Positions 1-7,936 of a stretch of 38,753 bases of DNA are shown here, piece by piece (the first letter of the stretch is position 1; every line of letters starts with the position of its first letter). Below the pieces are notes generated by a model that searched no databases, was not told where the DNA came from, and saw only the letters and a list, made by a program, of their open reading frames with translations. The translations under genes and the position numbers were made by a program. This DNA is from Candidatus Sulfotelmatobacter sp. (lineage in GTDB: Bacteria; Acidobacteriota; Terriglobia; Terriglobales; Acidobacteriaceae), in NCBI GenBank assembly GCA_030041215.1, contig JASHOH010000180.1, positions 1 to 38,753 of the forward strand. The letters run 5' to 3'.

Positions 1-45
1 CTGAAAAGGCTGGCGTCGGCGGTTCAACTCCGTCCCTGGCCACCA
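1..45 (+). tRNA. tRNA-Phe (GAA), 3' part, cut by window start
   Basis: The window opens inside a tRNA. Bases 1-7 (CTGAAAA) fit an anticodon loop with anticodon GAA at 3-5. Then come the 3' anticodon strand (8-12), a 5-nt variable loop (13-17), a T stem (18-22 with 30-34, one G-U pair) around the loop TTCAACT (23-29), the acceptor 3' strand CCTGGCC (35-41), discriminator A42 and an encoded CCA (43-45). The 5' half lies outside the window, so the D arm and acceptor pairing cannot be checked. Confidence 0.85.
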
Positions 46-79
46 TGTTCTTCAATGGTTTAGCAGACCAGCCTGAAAC

Positions 80-105
80 TTCACACCTGTGATTTCACAC
101 CTGTG
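80..105. repeat. short tandem repeat TTCACACCTGTG x2
   Basis: TTCACACCTGTG occurs at 80-91 and again at 94-105, shortly after the tRNA 3' end. A degenerate relative (TTTCACGCCTGTA) lies near 784. No function is evident. Confidence 0.5.
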
Positions 106-300
106 GTTTCTCACAGCTCCTAACTTCCCAATTTGCCGACGACACGTCCATTGGCGAGCGAATTCCAGAGTTCTGAGCGCGATCGCGATTTTGCAACAGT
201 TATCGGCGGGAGGGAACGGAGCGCTTTCTCAAGCTGTGACCGCAAAGTCGATGTTGGAAGAATTATGAACCGTTGAATTCGGCCAAAGAAAGTCATCAGT

Positions 301-462
301 TTAAGATTGAGCGTAGTCAACTGTGCGGACTCGTCTCAATCCTCCGCTCCGACTGCCGAGATTTCCCAGAGCCATCAGAGCTGCGTTCAGCCGCTCCACC
401 TCCTTCTGCGCTCGATCTCGCTCTGTTTTCAACTGTTGGACTATCCCCCTCAAATTGGGCAT
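301..462 (-). CDS. small coiled-coil protein, 53 aa, possibly truncated
   Basis: This ORF encodes 53 residues beginning MPNLRGIVQQLKTERDRAQK. The N-terminal half is a charged amphipathic helix typical of a short coiled coil, followed by a Gly/Arg-rich tail. The start is supported by a purine-rich ribosome binding site (GAGGGAG, about 6 bases before the ATG at 462). Similar small proteins recalled from Acidobacteria continue into a basic alanine-rich C-terminus (AAQRARW-like) that is absent here, so this copy may be shortened. The function is unknown. It stands alone between the tRNA and the nitroreductase remnant. Confidence 0.5.
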   Translation of the reverse strand: MPNLRGIVQQLKTERDRAQKEVERLNAALMALGNLGSRSGGLRRVRTVDYAQS

Positions 463-985
463 CGTGTTCTCCCTCGGGCGAGCATTGTAACAGCGTGCAT
501 GACGATGACGCGGCGTGCCGAATCACAGAAACGGCGGGCGGTGATCAACCAGAATGGACTGCTGATGGCCGATTAGTCGTTCTCACGCCTTGTCAACGGG
601 CAAAAAGGCTGGAAATCAACGATTTGCCTATAACGTTGCCTGCGCGGAAGCACTTGATTACGTTGTTGCAATGAGGCTAGTTGGCACCCATGAGTTCGAC
701 TGATAGGGCACCGTCTCGGCACACCTGCTTTGGTACGAACCGCTAATTTCAACGGTGTACGTCCACTCGGCTATCGGCGGAGATTTCACGCCTGTAATAA
801 TGTGGCAAAGTCAGCTCTCCTAAAGAATCTTTTCCAGACAAAACACTACTCTAAGCGGGCACAGAACCCCGCGGAATCAGTTCGGACAGCTACAATTTAC
901 TAACGAGTCTTCCGAAAATAAAGGCTGCCACAATCTGTTTGGATCGTTTAGAGGTGCGGCAATGTGAGCGCAATAACCAGGACGG
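463..985. other. intergenic stretch with no supported gene
   Basis: About 520 bases have no convincing coding frame. The open frames here lack recognisable motifs and have poor starts. One degenerate copy of the TTCACACCTGTG repeat is near 784. I see no RNA gene or clear promoter. Confidence 0.5.
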
Positions 986-1430
986 TTAAGTCCGTTTGCG
1001 GATTGCGGCAGCCGGTTGGCCCCGGATGTTTTCGAATACAAATTCCTCAGCAGACTTCCGCTGCCGTGCGGCGAGAGTTTTCTTTTGCAGGTTCTCAGGC
1101 AGGCGGTTTGGATCGCCAGGATAGCCGACTGCGGCAATGACTACTGGCTCGGGAATGGAGAATGTTTCGCGAGCTCTTTCAATATTGACGCCCGCCATCT
1201 GACAGACTGTTGGGCCGCACGCGTTTGCTTGAAAGGTGAGGCTGGCCATCACTTGACCAACATCATGGAGAGCGTGGCGATTCGGTTCTCCGGTCGAAGT
1301 GAAAGTCAGGCGCGCCGCGGACAGCAATAGACCTGCGCGTCTTGTGCCCAGCGGATGTTGAACTCTAGCAGCCAACCGAGGAGGCGATTGAACTCATGTT
1401 CATTGTCGCGCCTAGCATTGCGCCATGAAC
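986..1430 (-). pseudogene. nitroreductase-family remnant (frameshifted, 5' truncated)
   Basis: The minus strand from about 1375 to 986 encodes a nitroreductase C-terminal half: GEPNRHALHDVG, then QANACGPTVCQMAG, then VGYPGDPNRLPE and a terminal KSAEEFVFENIRG. Just upstream (about 1330-1420), a different frame reads EFNRLLGWLLEFNIRWAQDA, the segment that normally precedes it in the family. The coding sequence has therefore been split by a frameshift near 1330-1345. The N-terminal FMN-phosphate-binding portion is missing, and mnmA ends only 25 bases further on. The family reduces nitro or quinone compounds using FMN, but this copy should be inactive unless the break is a sequence error. Confidence 0.65.
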
Positions 1431-1454
1431 TCGCGGAAAGCTCGCGCTCACTCG

Positions 1455-2564
1455 CTACACGATCCAACCCCCGCCGACCACCACATCGCCGTCGTAAAAG
1501 ACCGCTGCCTGGCCAGGAGTGATTGCGCGCTGCGGTTGATCGAAGGTAACAAGAATCTCATCCTCGCCGGCCTTCTCAATTACCGCCGCTGCGGGCTCGT
1601 GTCGATTGCGAATCTTCACTGCTACACGCATTGGCTCGCGCAAGTCGTCCACAGAGATCAAATTCACGCGATGCGCGCGCAGCGTGCGGGCGTAAAGATG
1701 CTCGCCTGAACCGACGATTACCTGCTTCTCTGCTCCATTGATCTGGATCACGTAAAGCGGTGTTCCGGTCGCCACACCTAGGCCCTTTCGCTGCCCGACA
1801 GTAAAGTTTTGAATGCCGCTATGCTCGCCGATCACCTCACCGTTAGTTGTAACCAGTTCGCCTGCTGTATCGGGCAACGACTCGCCCATCTCCGCGAGAT
1901 ACGCGTCGATGAAGCGCTTGTAGTCGCCGCCGGGGACAAAGCAGATTTCCTGCGAATCGGGCTTCTCGGCCAGGGCCAGCCCATGCTTGCGCGCGAGATC
2001 GCGAACCTCCCGCTTAGTCATATCGCCGAGCGGAAATAACGTGCGGCTCAGCTGCTCTTGCGTCAGTCCGAAGAGAAAATAGGTCTGGTCCTTGCTGTGG
2101 TCGGCGGGGCGCTTGAGCAGCCAGCGTCCGCGGGTCTCATCGTACTCGACACGAGCATAATGACCCGTAGCCACGAAATCAGCGCCGATCTGGCGCGCAA
2201 CCACGTGAAGCTGGTCAAACTTCAGGTGATTGTTGCAAAGGCTGCATGGGATCGGTGTGCGCCCGGAAAGATATTCAGCGACAAATGGACGGACCACGTC
2301 CCGCTCGAATCGCTCTTCGTGATTGACCACGTAGTATGGGATGCCAAGATGCTGCGTGACTCGCCGTGCGTCGTACACGTCATCCAGCGAGCAGCAGCGC
2401 CCGGTAACTTGTTCGGGCATACCCCCGCGTCCCGCAAGCCGACGCTGGTTCCAGAGCTGCATCGTCAACCCGATGACATTGTGCCCGTCGGCGCGGAGCA
2501 TGGCCGCGACGGTGGAAGAATCCACCCCACCCGACATGGCTACGGCAATCGTCTTCAAGTTCAC
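1455..2564 (-). CDS. mnmA: tRNA-specific 2-thiouridylase MnmA
   Basis: This 369-aa cytoplasmic enzyme uses ATP to adenylate and then thiolate uridine 34 in the wobble position of Lys, Glu and Gln tRNAs. The N-terminal PP-loop SGGVDSS is at residues 11-17. The two catalytic cysteines expected for the family are C110 (in PCSLCNNHLKF) and C208 (in DSQEICFVPGGDY). VATGHYAR is at about 131-138, and the C-terminal beta-barrel segments are present (GQRKGLGVATG, PGQAAVFYDGD). Length is normal. The cysteine desulfurase that can supply its sulfur lies 104 bases upstream on the same strand, suggesting co-expression. Confidence 0.95.
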   Translation of the reverse strand: MNLKTIAVAMSGGVDSSTVAAMLRADGHNVIGLTMQLWNQRRLAGRGGMPEQVTGRCCSLDDVYDARRVTQHLGIPYYVVNHEERFERDVVRPFVAEYLSGRTPIPCSLCNNHLKFDQLHVVARQIGADFVATGHYARVEYDETRGRWLLKRPADHSKDQTYFLFGLTQEQLSRTLFPLGDMTKREVRDLARKHGLALAEKPDSQEICFVPGGDYKRFIDAYLAEMGESLPDTAGELVTTNGEVIGEHSGIQNFTVGQRKGLGVATGTPLYVIQINGAEKQVIVGSGEHLYARTLRAHRVNLISVDDLREPMRVAVKIRNRHEPAAAVIEKAGEDEILVTFDQPQRAITPGQAAVFYDGDVVVGGGWIV

Positions 2565-2668
2565 GATGGTTTAGATGCAGCAATTAGCAATTGGCACATA
2601 GCGCTTAGCCAAGCCGAATGGAAATACCACATCTTTTTCGCCATCTCGAAATGGCTAGTTGCAAACTG

Positions 2669-3832
2669 CTAAGTGCGAAGTGCGGTCTTCCGCACCGGCG
2701 ACAATTCCCTCAACCGAGCTAGTGTCTGTGGCACCAGCGTCAGCGCGATATCAACGTCCTCCTCTGTGTTCTGCTTCCCCAAGCTGAATCGAATGCTTGC
2801 CCGTGCCCGATCAGGCCTCAGTCCCATTGCGATCAACACGTGCGATGGCTCGATCGCACCCGACGAACACGCAGCGCCAGTGGAAACCGCCAGGCCCTTG
2901 AGATCGAGGGCGATCACCATCGCTTCGCCATCAATGTGATCGAAATAAAGATTCGTCGTGTTCGTCACGCGCGGTGCGCCCTCGCCATTCACAGCGGCAT
3001 CTCCCACCTGAGCAAGAATTCCCTGCTGTAATTGATCGCGCAGCGCGGATATCGTCTGGTCATCGCCGCGGGAAAAGCCTTCCATCGCCAATTCGGCAGC
3101 CTTGCCCAATCCCACAATTCCGGGAACGTTTTCTGTACCAGCGCGGCGCGATCGCTCGTGGCGTCCGCCATAAAACAGCGGCCGAAGTTCCGTTCCCTTC
3201 CGCACGTAAAGCGCGCCCACTCCTTGCGAAGCGTGCATCTTGTGGCCCGAAATCGAAAGCGCATCGCAGCTGATCCGCTCCACATCGATCGTGACCTTAC
3301 CCACCGCCTGCACCGCGTCAGTGTGAAAATAAACCTCAGCTTCGCGAGCGATCTTTCCGATTTCCTCGACCGGCTGCACGACGCCGGTTTCGTTGTTAGC
3401 CATCATGATGGAAATCAGTTTCGTATTCGGCCGCAGCGCCCGACGCACATCGTCCGGATCGACCAGGCCGCGCCCATCCACCGGCAGAAACGTGACTTCG
3501 CATCCGGACTCGCCGAAATGCTTGCAGGCTTGCAGCACGGCGTGATGCTCGATCGCCGACGTGATCACATGATTGCCCGCGCTGATCAAACCTGCGATCG
3601 CAAGATTGTCGGCCTCCGTTCCTCCGCTGGTGAAAACGATCTCGGAAGGACGGCATCTCAAGAGAGCCGCGACCGACTCCCTTGCCTGCTCAACCGCCGC
3701 CCGCGTCTCCTGCCCGTGATGATGGATCGACGAGGCATTGCCAAAACGCTCGCCGAAGTACGGGCGCATGGATTCCAGCACCTCCGGCAGAACTGGAGTG
3801 GTGGCGTTGTTGTCGAGGTAAACACGGCGCAT
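2669..3832 (-). CDS. cysteine desulfurase (NifS/IscS family)
   Basis: This 387-aa PLP enzyme converts L-cysteine to alanine and leaves a persulfide on its active-site cysteine for Fe-S clusters and tRNA thiolation. Visible motifs are the N-terminal YLDNNATTP, GGTEADNLA (residues 70-78), ANNETG (145-150), HTDAVQA (170-176), the PLP-binding lysine K198 in SISGHKMHASQGVG, and catalytic C322 in STGAACSSG. The CSSG loop places it with the IscS/NifS group rather than SufS. It precedes mnmA in the same direction, which fits a sulfur-donor role. There is no iscU or sufBCD in the window. Confidence 0.93.
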   Translation of the reverse strand: MRRVYLDNNATTPVLPEVLESMRPYFGERFGNASSIHHHGQETRAAVEQARESVAALLRCRPSEIVFTSGGTEADNLAIAGLISAGNHVITSAIEHHAVLQACKHFGESGCEVTFLPVDGRGLVDPDDVRRALRPNTKLISIMMANNETGVVQPVEEIGKIAREAEVYFHTDAVQAVGKVTIDVERISCDALSISGHKMHASQGVGALYVRKGTELRPLFYGGRHERSRRAGTENVPGIVGLGKAAELAMEGFSRGDDQTISALRDQLQQGILAQVGDAAVNGEGAPRVTNTTNLYFDHIDGEAMVIALDLKGLAVSTGAACSSGAIEPSHVLIAMGLRPDRARASIRFSLGKQNTEEDVDIALTLVPQTLARLRELSPVRKTALRT

Positions 3833-3879
3833 TCATCTATTTTACCCGCACAAAGGCTGCAGGAGACGTACCCGAAACC

Positions 3880-3951
3880 GGACGTGTGCCCACCAGTGAC
3901 CGGAGGAGAAACAGCTTCCCCCCAACGCTTCGCGCCGGTTCGGAATGACAA
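3880..3951 (-). repeat. dispersed intergenic repeat, TCATTCCGAACCGG type (copy A)
   Basis: Read on the minus strand, bases from 3951 downward begin TGTCATTCCGAACCGGCG, matching the start of repeat copies near 18580 and 26868. It lies between the citrate synthase and cysteine desulfurase genes. It has no coding potential of its own. Confidence 0.55.
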
Positions 3952-3990
3952 ACAATTAGAGGTAGAGGCAGGGAGAAAGGCGCGAACGGA

Positions 3991-5133
3991 TCAGCGCTTT
4001 TCTATCGGCACATACCGGTTGGGATGCTCCGGCCCAAGATACTCGGCCCGCGGCCGAATCAGGCGATTGTCGTCCAGTTGCTCGATCACGTGTGCTGCCC
4101 AGCCGCTGATGCGTGAAACTGCGAATACGGGAGTAAAAAGGTCTTCATCGATCCCCAGCACGTGGTAAGTCGAGGCCGAATAAAAATCAACGTTGGGGTT
4201 CAGCTTCTTTTCCGCCTTCACAAACTTTTCGATCTTTTCCGACATCTCGTACCACTTCGGCTGTCCGCTGCTCCGGCCGAGATCGCGTGACATCACGCGC
4301 AGGTGGGTAGCGCGCGGGTCTTCTGTGGTGTAGACGCGGTGGCCGAAGCCGGGAACCTTTTTCTTCTGCGCGAGCATGTCGCGCACATAATCGACCGGAT
4401 CCGCTTTCTCATGATCGATTTTCTCCATAAGACGAAACGCCGCCTCATTTGCCCCGCCATGGAGCGCACCTTTCAGCGCACCGACCGCGGCAGTGACGGC
4501 GGCATGCATGTCGGCCAAAGTCGCGGCAGTCACACGAGCAGCGAAAGTCGACGCATTCAATTCATGATCGGCATGAAGAATTAAAGCCATGTCGAGCGCG
4601 CGCTCAGCAGTTGGAGACGGCTTCTCTCCATTCAGCATCAGCAGGAAGTTCGCGGAATGAGAAAGCGACTTGTCGGGCTCAACAACCGGCTTGCCTTTGC
4701 GAATGCGGCCGTAGGAGGCAACAATCATGCCGATCTGTGAAGTCAGGCGAATCGCCTTGCGAACATTGGCCTCGTGATCATTGCTTTTCAGATCGGGATC
4801 GTAAAAAGCCAGCGCGGAAACTGCGGTGCGGAGTACGTCCATGGGTAAAGCCGTCTTCGGAGCTTCGCGCAGAAGTTGAATGATTGCACGGTCGAGATGA
4901 CGCTCATCAGCAAGCCGTTGCCGCAGCGAATTCAGCTCGTCTCGTTTGGGTAGGCGGCCAAACCAAAGCAGATAGCAGGTTTCCTCGAACGCGGAGTTGT
5001 CGGCAAGTTCGTGAATGTCGATGCCGCGGTAGGCGAGAATCCCGCGATCACCATCGATGTAACAGATGCTGGAGTTGGTGGCGACAATGCCTTCCAGTCC
5101 CTTCGTGGCAGGAGTGCTGGTCACGCTCGACAT
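3991..5133 (-). CDS. gltA: citrate synthase
   Basis: This 380-aa enzyme condenses acetyl-CoA and oxaloacetate to citrate at the entry of the TCA cycle. Family landmarks are HADHELNASTFAAR (H190 region), GALHGGANE with catalytic H225, GFGHRVY with H265, EDPRA, and VDFYSASTYHVLGI with catalytic D316. The length matches the short Gram-positive/PrpC-like type rather than the 430-aa NADH-sensitive type. 2-methylcitrate synthase cannot be excluded by sequence alone, but no prpB or prpD is nearby. It is divergent from the S46 peptidase gene across a 254-base spacer. Confidence 0.9.
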   Translation of the reverse strand: MSSVTSTPATKGLEGIVATNSSICYIDGDRGILAYRGIDIHELADNSAFEETCYLLWFGRLPKRDELNSLRQRLADERHLDRAIIQLLREAPKTALPMDVLRTAVSALAFYDPDLKSNDHEANVRKAIRLTSQIGMIVASYGRIRKGKPVVEPDKSLSHSANFLLMLNGEKPSPTAERALDMALILHADHELNASTFAARVTAATLADMHAAVTAAVGALKGALHGGANEAAFRLMEKIDHEKADPVDYVRDMLAQKKKVPGFGHRVYTTEDPRATHLRVMSRDLGRSSGQPKWYEMSEKIEKFVKAEKKLNPNVDFYSASTYHVLGIDEDLFTPVFAVSRISGWAAHVIEQLDDNRLIRPRAEYLGPEHPNRYVPIEKR

Positions 5134-5290
5134 AATTTCTCGCTCGATTGGATTAGTGTTGCGGAGGCCGGGCAGGGTGCGCCGCGATGCAACGTTCTTT
5201 TATACCCCAAGTGCTGAAAACATTCTACACGCCCCAGTTGACCTCATTTTTCGCTGAAACGCAGCAACTCGCCTATCATTCCATTCTTCT

Positions 5291-5320
5291 TTGCCTCGTC
5301 CTTTGCTGCGAGGGTATAGT
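5291..5320 (+). promoter_or_regulatory. candidate sigma70 promoter of the S46 peptidase gene
   Basis: TTGCCT at 5291-5296 and TATAGT at 5315-5320 are separated by 18 bases, about 70 bases before the start codon of the peptidase. Both are near-consensus hexamers in the divergent intergenic region. Confidence 0.4.
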
Positions 5321-5341
5321 AAAAAGTCTGCTGTAGCTATG

Positions 5342-5353
5342 CAGCGTACGCTG
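5342..5353. promoter_or_regulatory. 12-bp perfect palindrome, candidate operator
   Basis: CAGCGTACGCTG is a perfect palindrome about 20 bases downstream of the candidate -10 box and upstream of the S46 peptidase ribosome binding site. The position would suit a repressor site in the 5' leader. No cognate regulator is identified. Confidence 0.3.
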
Positions 5354-5387
5354 TATCCCTCTGCAGGTCCCTGCCTGGAGGAATCTT

Positions 5388-7475
5388 ATGAAACGCTTTT
5401 TTTCGATCTTTCTCACCTTCGCGTTTTCTATTTCCACGTTAGCTCTCGCCGACGAAGGCATGTGGCTGTATAACGAGCCTCCGACGGCGAAAATCAAGGC
5501 GAAGTATGGTTTTGAACTCACGCCGCAGTGGCTCGATCACGTTCGGCTGTCTTCGGTCCGATTCAATAACGGCGGGTCTGGGTCGTTCGTCTCCGCCGAT
5601 GGTCTGACGTTTACCAACCACCACGTTGGTGCAGCCTGCGTGCAGCAACTTTCCACCGAAAGCAAGGACTACCTGAAAACCGGCTTCTATGCCAAGACGC
5701 AAGCGGAAGAAGCGAAGTGCCCCAACCTGGAATTGAATGAATTGGTCGGGATCGAAGATGTCACGGACAAGGTAAACGCTGGCATAAAACCGGAGATGTC
5801 AGCCGCGGAAGGCGGACAGGCACAGCGCGCCGCCATGGCCCAGACTGAAAAAGATTGCGCCACGGCGACGGGGTTGCGCTGCGACGTGGTCACCTTCTAC
5901 TCCGGACAGGTTTACAACCTTTATAAATATAAAAAGTACACCGACGTGCGCCTCGTTTTCGCACCTGAATTCGACGCCGCCTTTTTCGGCGGCGACCCGG
6001 ACAACTTCACTTATCCCCGCTACGATCTCGACATCACATTTTTCCGCGTCTACGAAGATGGTCATCCCGCACATCTCGACAATTATCTGCACTGGTCGAA
6101 AGCCGGTGTGAAAGATGGAGATTTGGTCTTCGTCTCCGGTCATCCCGGCAGCACCAGCCGCTTGCAGACTATGGCTCAACTGGAATTCACACGCGACGTT
6201 GTTTACCCGCGAAATCTGGCTTTTTACGCGCGGCGAATTGCGGTGCTGCAAGAGTTCAGCAAGCAATCGGAAGAAAATGCCCGCATTGCGAAGGAAGATA
6301 TTTTTAGTTTGCAGAACTCGCAGAAAGCGGTCACCGGCTATATGACGGGGTTGACCGACAAGTCGATTATGGACGTGAAGGCCAGCGATGAGACCAAGCT
6401 GCATGCCGCATACAAGGCGGATCCGAAAAATGCCGGAAAGCCCGATCCATGGGATGAGATTGCCCAGGCGATGAAGGTGCAACGCGATATTTATCTCCAA
6501 CTCATCTATCTGGAACGCCTGCGCGGCTTTGCTTCCGGATTGTCGCAGTTCGCCCGTACTCTGGTGCGCGCCGCGGAAGAGAAGCCGAAGCCCAATGCCG
6601 AGCGGCTGCGCGAATATCGCGACACAGCGCTGCCTTCCCTTGAACAACAACTGTTCTCAACCGCGCCCGTCTACAAGAATCTCGACGCGGTCGTTTTGTC
6701 CGATTCGCTGGCTGATTTACAGGACACGCTGGGCAAGGACAATTCCGACGTGAAGGCGGTGCTAAACGGCAGGTCACCCGCCGACGCTGCGAAAGAAATC
6801 ATTGCTGGCACGCGGCTCGACGACGTTGCCGTTCGGAAGCAACTCTACGAAGGCGGCGAAGCCGCAATTCAGGCAAGCAATGATCCTCTGATTGTTGTCA
6901 TGCGCGCTATCGAGCCTGATGCACTGGCCGCCCGCAAGACGTTCGACGATAAAATCGATTCCGTTGTGCGCTTGAACGGCGCCGCGATCGCCAAGGCGCG
7001 CTTCGCCCAAAGCGGCTTCAGTCAGCCTCCCGACGCAACTTTCACTCTGCGTCTCAGCTACGGCGCGGTGAAGGGATATGAAGAGAACGGGAAGCACATT
7101 CCTGCTTACACAGTGATCGGCGGCGCTTTCGAACACGCTGCCGAGCACAACAATCAGCCTCCTTATAACCTGCCGGAGAGCTGGATTAACTCGAAATCGA
7201 AACTGGATTTGAAAGCGCCATTGAACTTCGTTTCGACCGCTGACATCATCGGTGGAAACTCCGGCTCGCCTACGGTCAACAAGCAGGGTGAAGTTGTGGG
7301 CATCATTTTCGATGGCAACATCGAGTCGCTGCCCTGGCAGTTCGCCTATAGCGATGTGCAAGGACGCGCCGTCTCCGTCGACTCGCGTAGCATTCTGGAA
7401 TCGCTGCGCAAGATTTACGGCGCAAACGCACTGGCCGACGAACTGTCAGGAAGTAAAGGACAGGCCGCCAAGTAG
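5388..7475 (+). CDS. S46 family peptidase (dipeptidyl-peptidase 7-like), secreted
   Basis: This 695-aa exported serine dipeptidyl-peptidase removes dipeptides from the N-terminus of oligopeptides. A signal peptide spans residues 1-21 (FSIFLTFAFSISTLALA core). The mature protein opens with the family's DEGMWLYNEPP. The chymotrypsin-like catalytic triad is recognisable: the His in LTFTNHHVG (78/79), the Asp in RYDLDITFFR (about D215), and S625 in GGNSGSP. The residue 18 after the nucleophile, which sets P1 preference in DPP7 versus DPP11, is Gly643, pointing to DPP7-like hydrophobic preference rather than Asp/Glu. The start is fixed by a strong GGAGGAA ribosome binding site. Confidence 0.92.
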   Translation: MKRFFSIFLTFAFSISTLALADEGMWLYNEPPTAKIKAKYGFELTPQWLDHVRLSSVRFNNGGSGSFVSADGLTFTNHHVGAACVQQLSTESKDYLKTGFYAKTQAEEAKCPNLELNELVGIEDVTDKVNAGIKPEMSAAEGGQAQRAAMAQTEKDCATATGLRCDVVTFYSGQVYNLYKYKKYTDVRLVFAPEFDAAFFGGDPDNFTYPRYDLDITFFRVYEDGHPAHLDNYLHWSKAGVKDGDLVFVSGHPGSTSRLQTMAQLEFTRDVVYPRNLAFYARRIAVLQEFSKQSEENARIAKEDIFSLQNSQKAVTGYMTGLTDKSIMDVKASDETKLHAAYKADPKNAGKPDPWDEIAQAMKVQRDIYLQLIYLERLRGFASGLSQFARTLVRAAEEKPKPNAERLREYRDTALPSLEQQLFSTAPVYKNLDAVVLSDSLADLQDTLGKDNSDVKAVLNGRSPADAAKEIIAGTRLDDVAVRKQLYEGGEAAIQASNDPLIVVMRAIEPDALAARKTFDDKIDSVVRLNGAAIAKARFAQSGFSQPPDATFTLRLSYGAVKGYEENGKHIPAYTVIGGAFEHAAEHNNQPPYNLPESWINSKSKLDLKAPLNFVSTADIIGGNSGSPTVNKQGEVVGIIFDGNIESLPWQFAYSDVQGRAVSVDSRSILESLRKIYGANALADELSGSKGQAAK

Positions 7476-7595
7476 AGACTACTCGCGAGTCGCGAGAGAC
7501 ACGAGGCATCTCGAAGCTCGGATCGGAGTTGGTTTACCTTCGTTCACTTTTGTGTCCTTCGTGGTTCTTATCCCACATGATGAAAGGAACTATCT

Positions 7596-7935
7596 ATGGG
7601 CCAACCCGTCGTCCACTTCGAAATCGGCTGCCGCAATATTGCCAAGACGTCAAACTTCTTCTCGACTCTTTTCGGCTGGAACATGCAGGCCATGGGGCCT
7701 GCGGCCATGATCAACACAGGAGCCAATAGCGGCATCCAGGGTCACGGCCCTTGGCCATGAACCCCATAATTACACGGTCTTCTACGTGCAGGTCGACGAT
7801 GTGCAGGCTTATCTCGACAAGGCGGGTTCACTCGGCGGAAAGACGCTAGTTCCTCCAGTCGAAATTCCTACGAGCACCTTTGCCTGGTTTGCCGATCCGG
7901 AAGGAAACACAATCGGCTTGTGGAAACCCAAATAG
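7596..7935 (+). pseudogene. VOC/glyoxalase-fold protein, frameshifted
   Basis: The first frame starts at ATG 7596 after a GAAAGGA site and encodes MGQPVVHFEIGCRNIAKTSN and onward to GIQGHGPWP, stopping at 7758-7760. A second frame, opening around 7750, continues in register with the fold: PHNYTVFYVQVDDVQAYL, GGKTLVPPVEIP, FAWFADPEGNTIGLWKPK, stop at 7933-7935. The total of 340 bases is one more than a multiple of three. Loss of about five bases near 7741-7750 (recalled relatives read roughly GHIT-LGHEPH at this point) would explain the break. The family is a small beta-alpha-beta metal-binding fold. It follows the S46 gene on the same strand. Confidence 0.8.
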
Positions 7936-7936
7936 C

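Noticed and set aside
273-674. Overlapping plus-strand open frames between tRNA-Phe and the nitroreductase remnant
   Set aside because: Composition is Ser/Pro/Arg-rich without motifs. The minus-strand 53-aa ORF has the better ribosome binding site.
3032-4168. Long open frame on the plus strand (378 codons) antisense to the cysteine desulfurase gene
   Set aside because: It mirrors codon structure of the real gene on the other strand, has no motif, and overlaps genes with intact catalytic residues.
5799-6650. Open frame of 283 codons on the minus strand inside the S46 peptidase gene
   Set aside because: It is antisense to a protein with complete catalytic triad and signal peptide. No family features were seen.
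5388-7475. Assignment of the S46 peptidase as acidic-specific DPP11
   Set aside because: The residue 18 positions after the nucleophile is Gly, as in DPP7, not the Arg described for DPP11.
7478-7496. CTCGCGA/TCGCGAG palindrome after the S46 peptidase as a terminator
   Set aside because: Stem is short and overlapping with no T-run, so it does not meet the criteria for a Rho-independent terminator.
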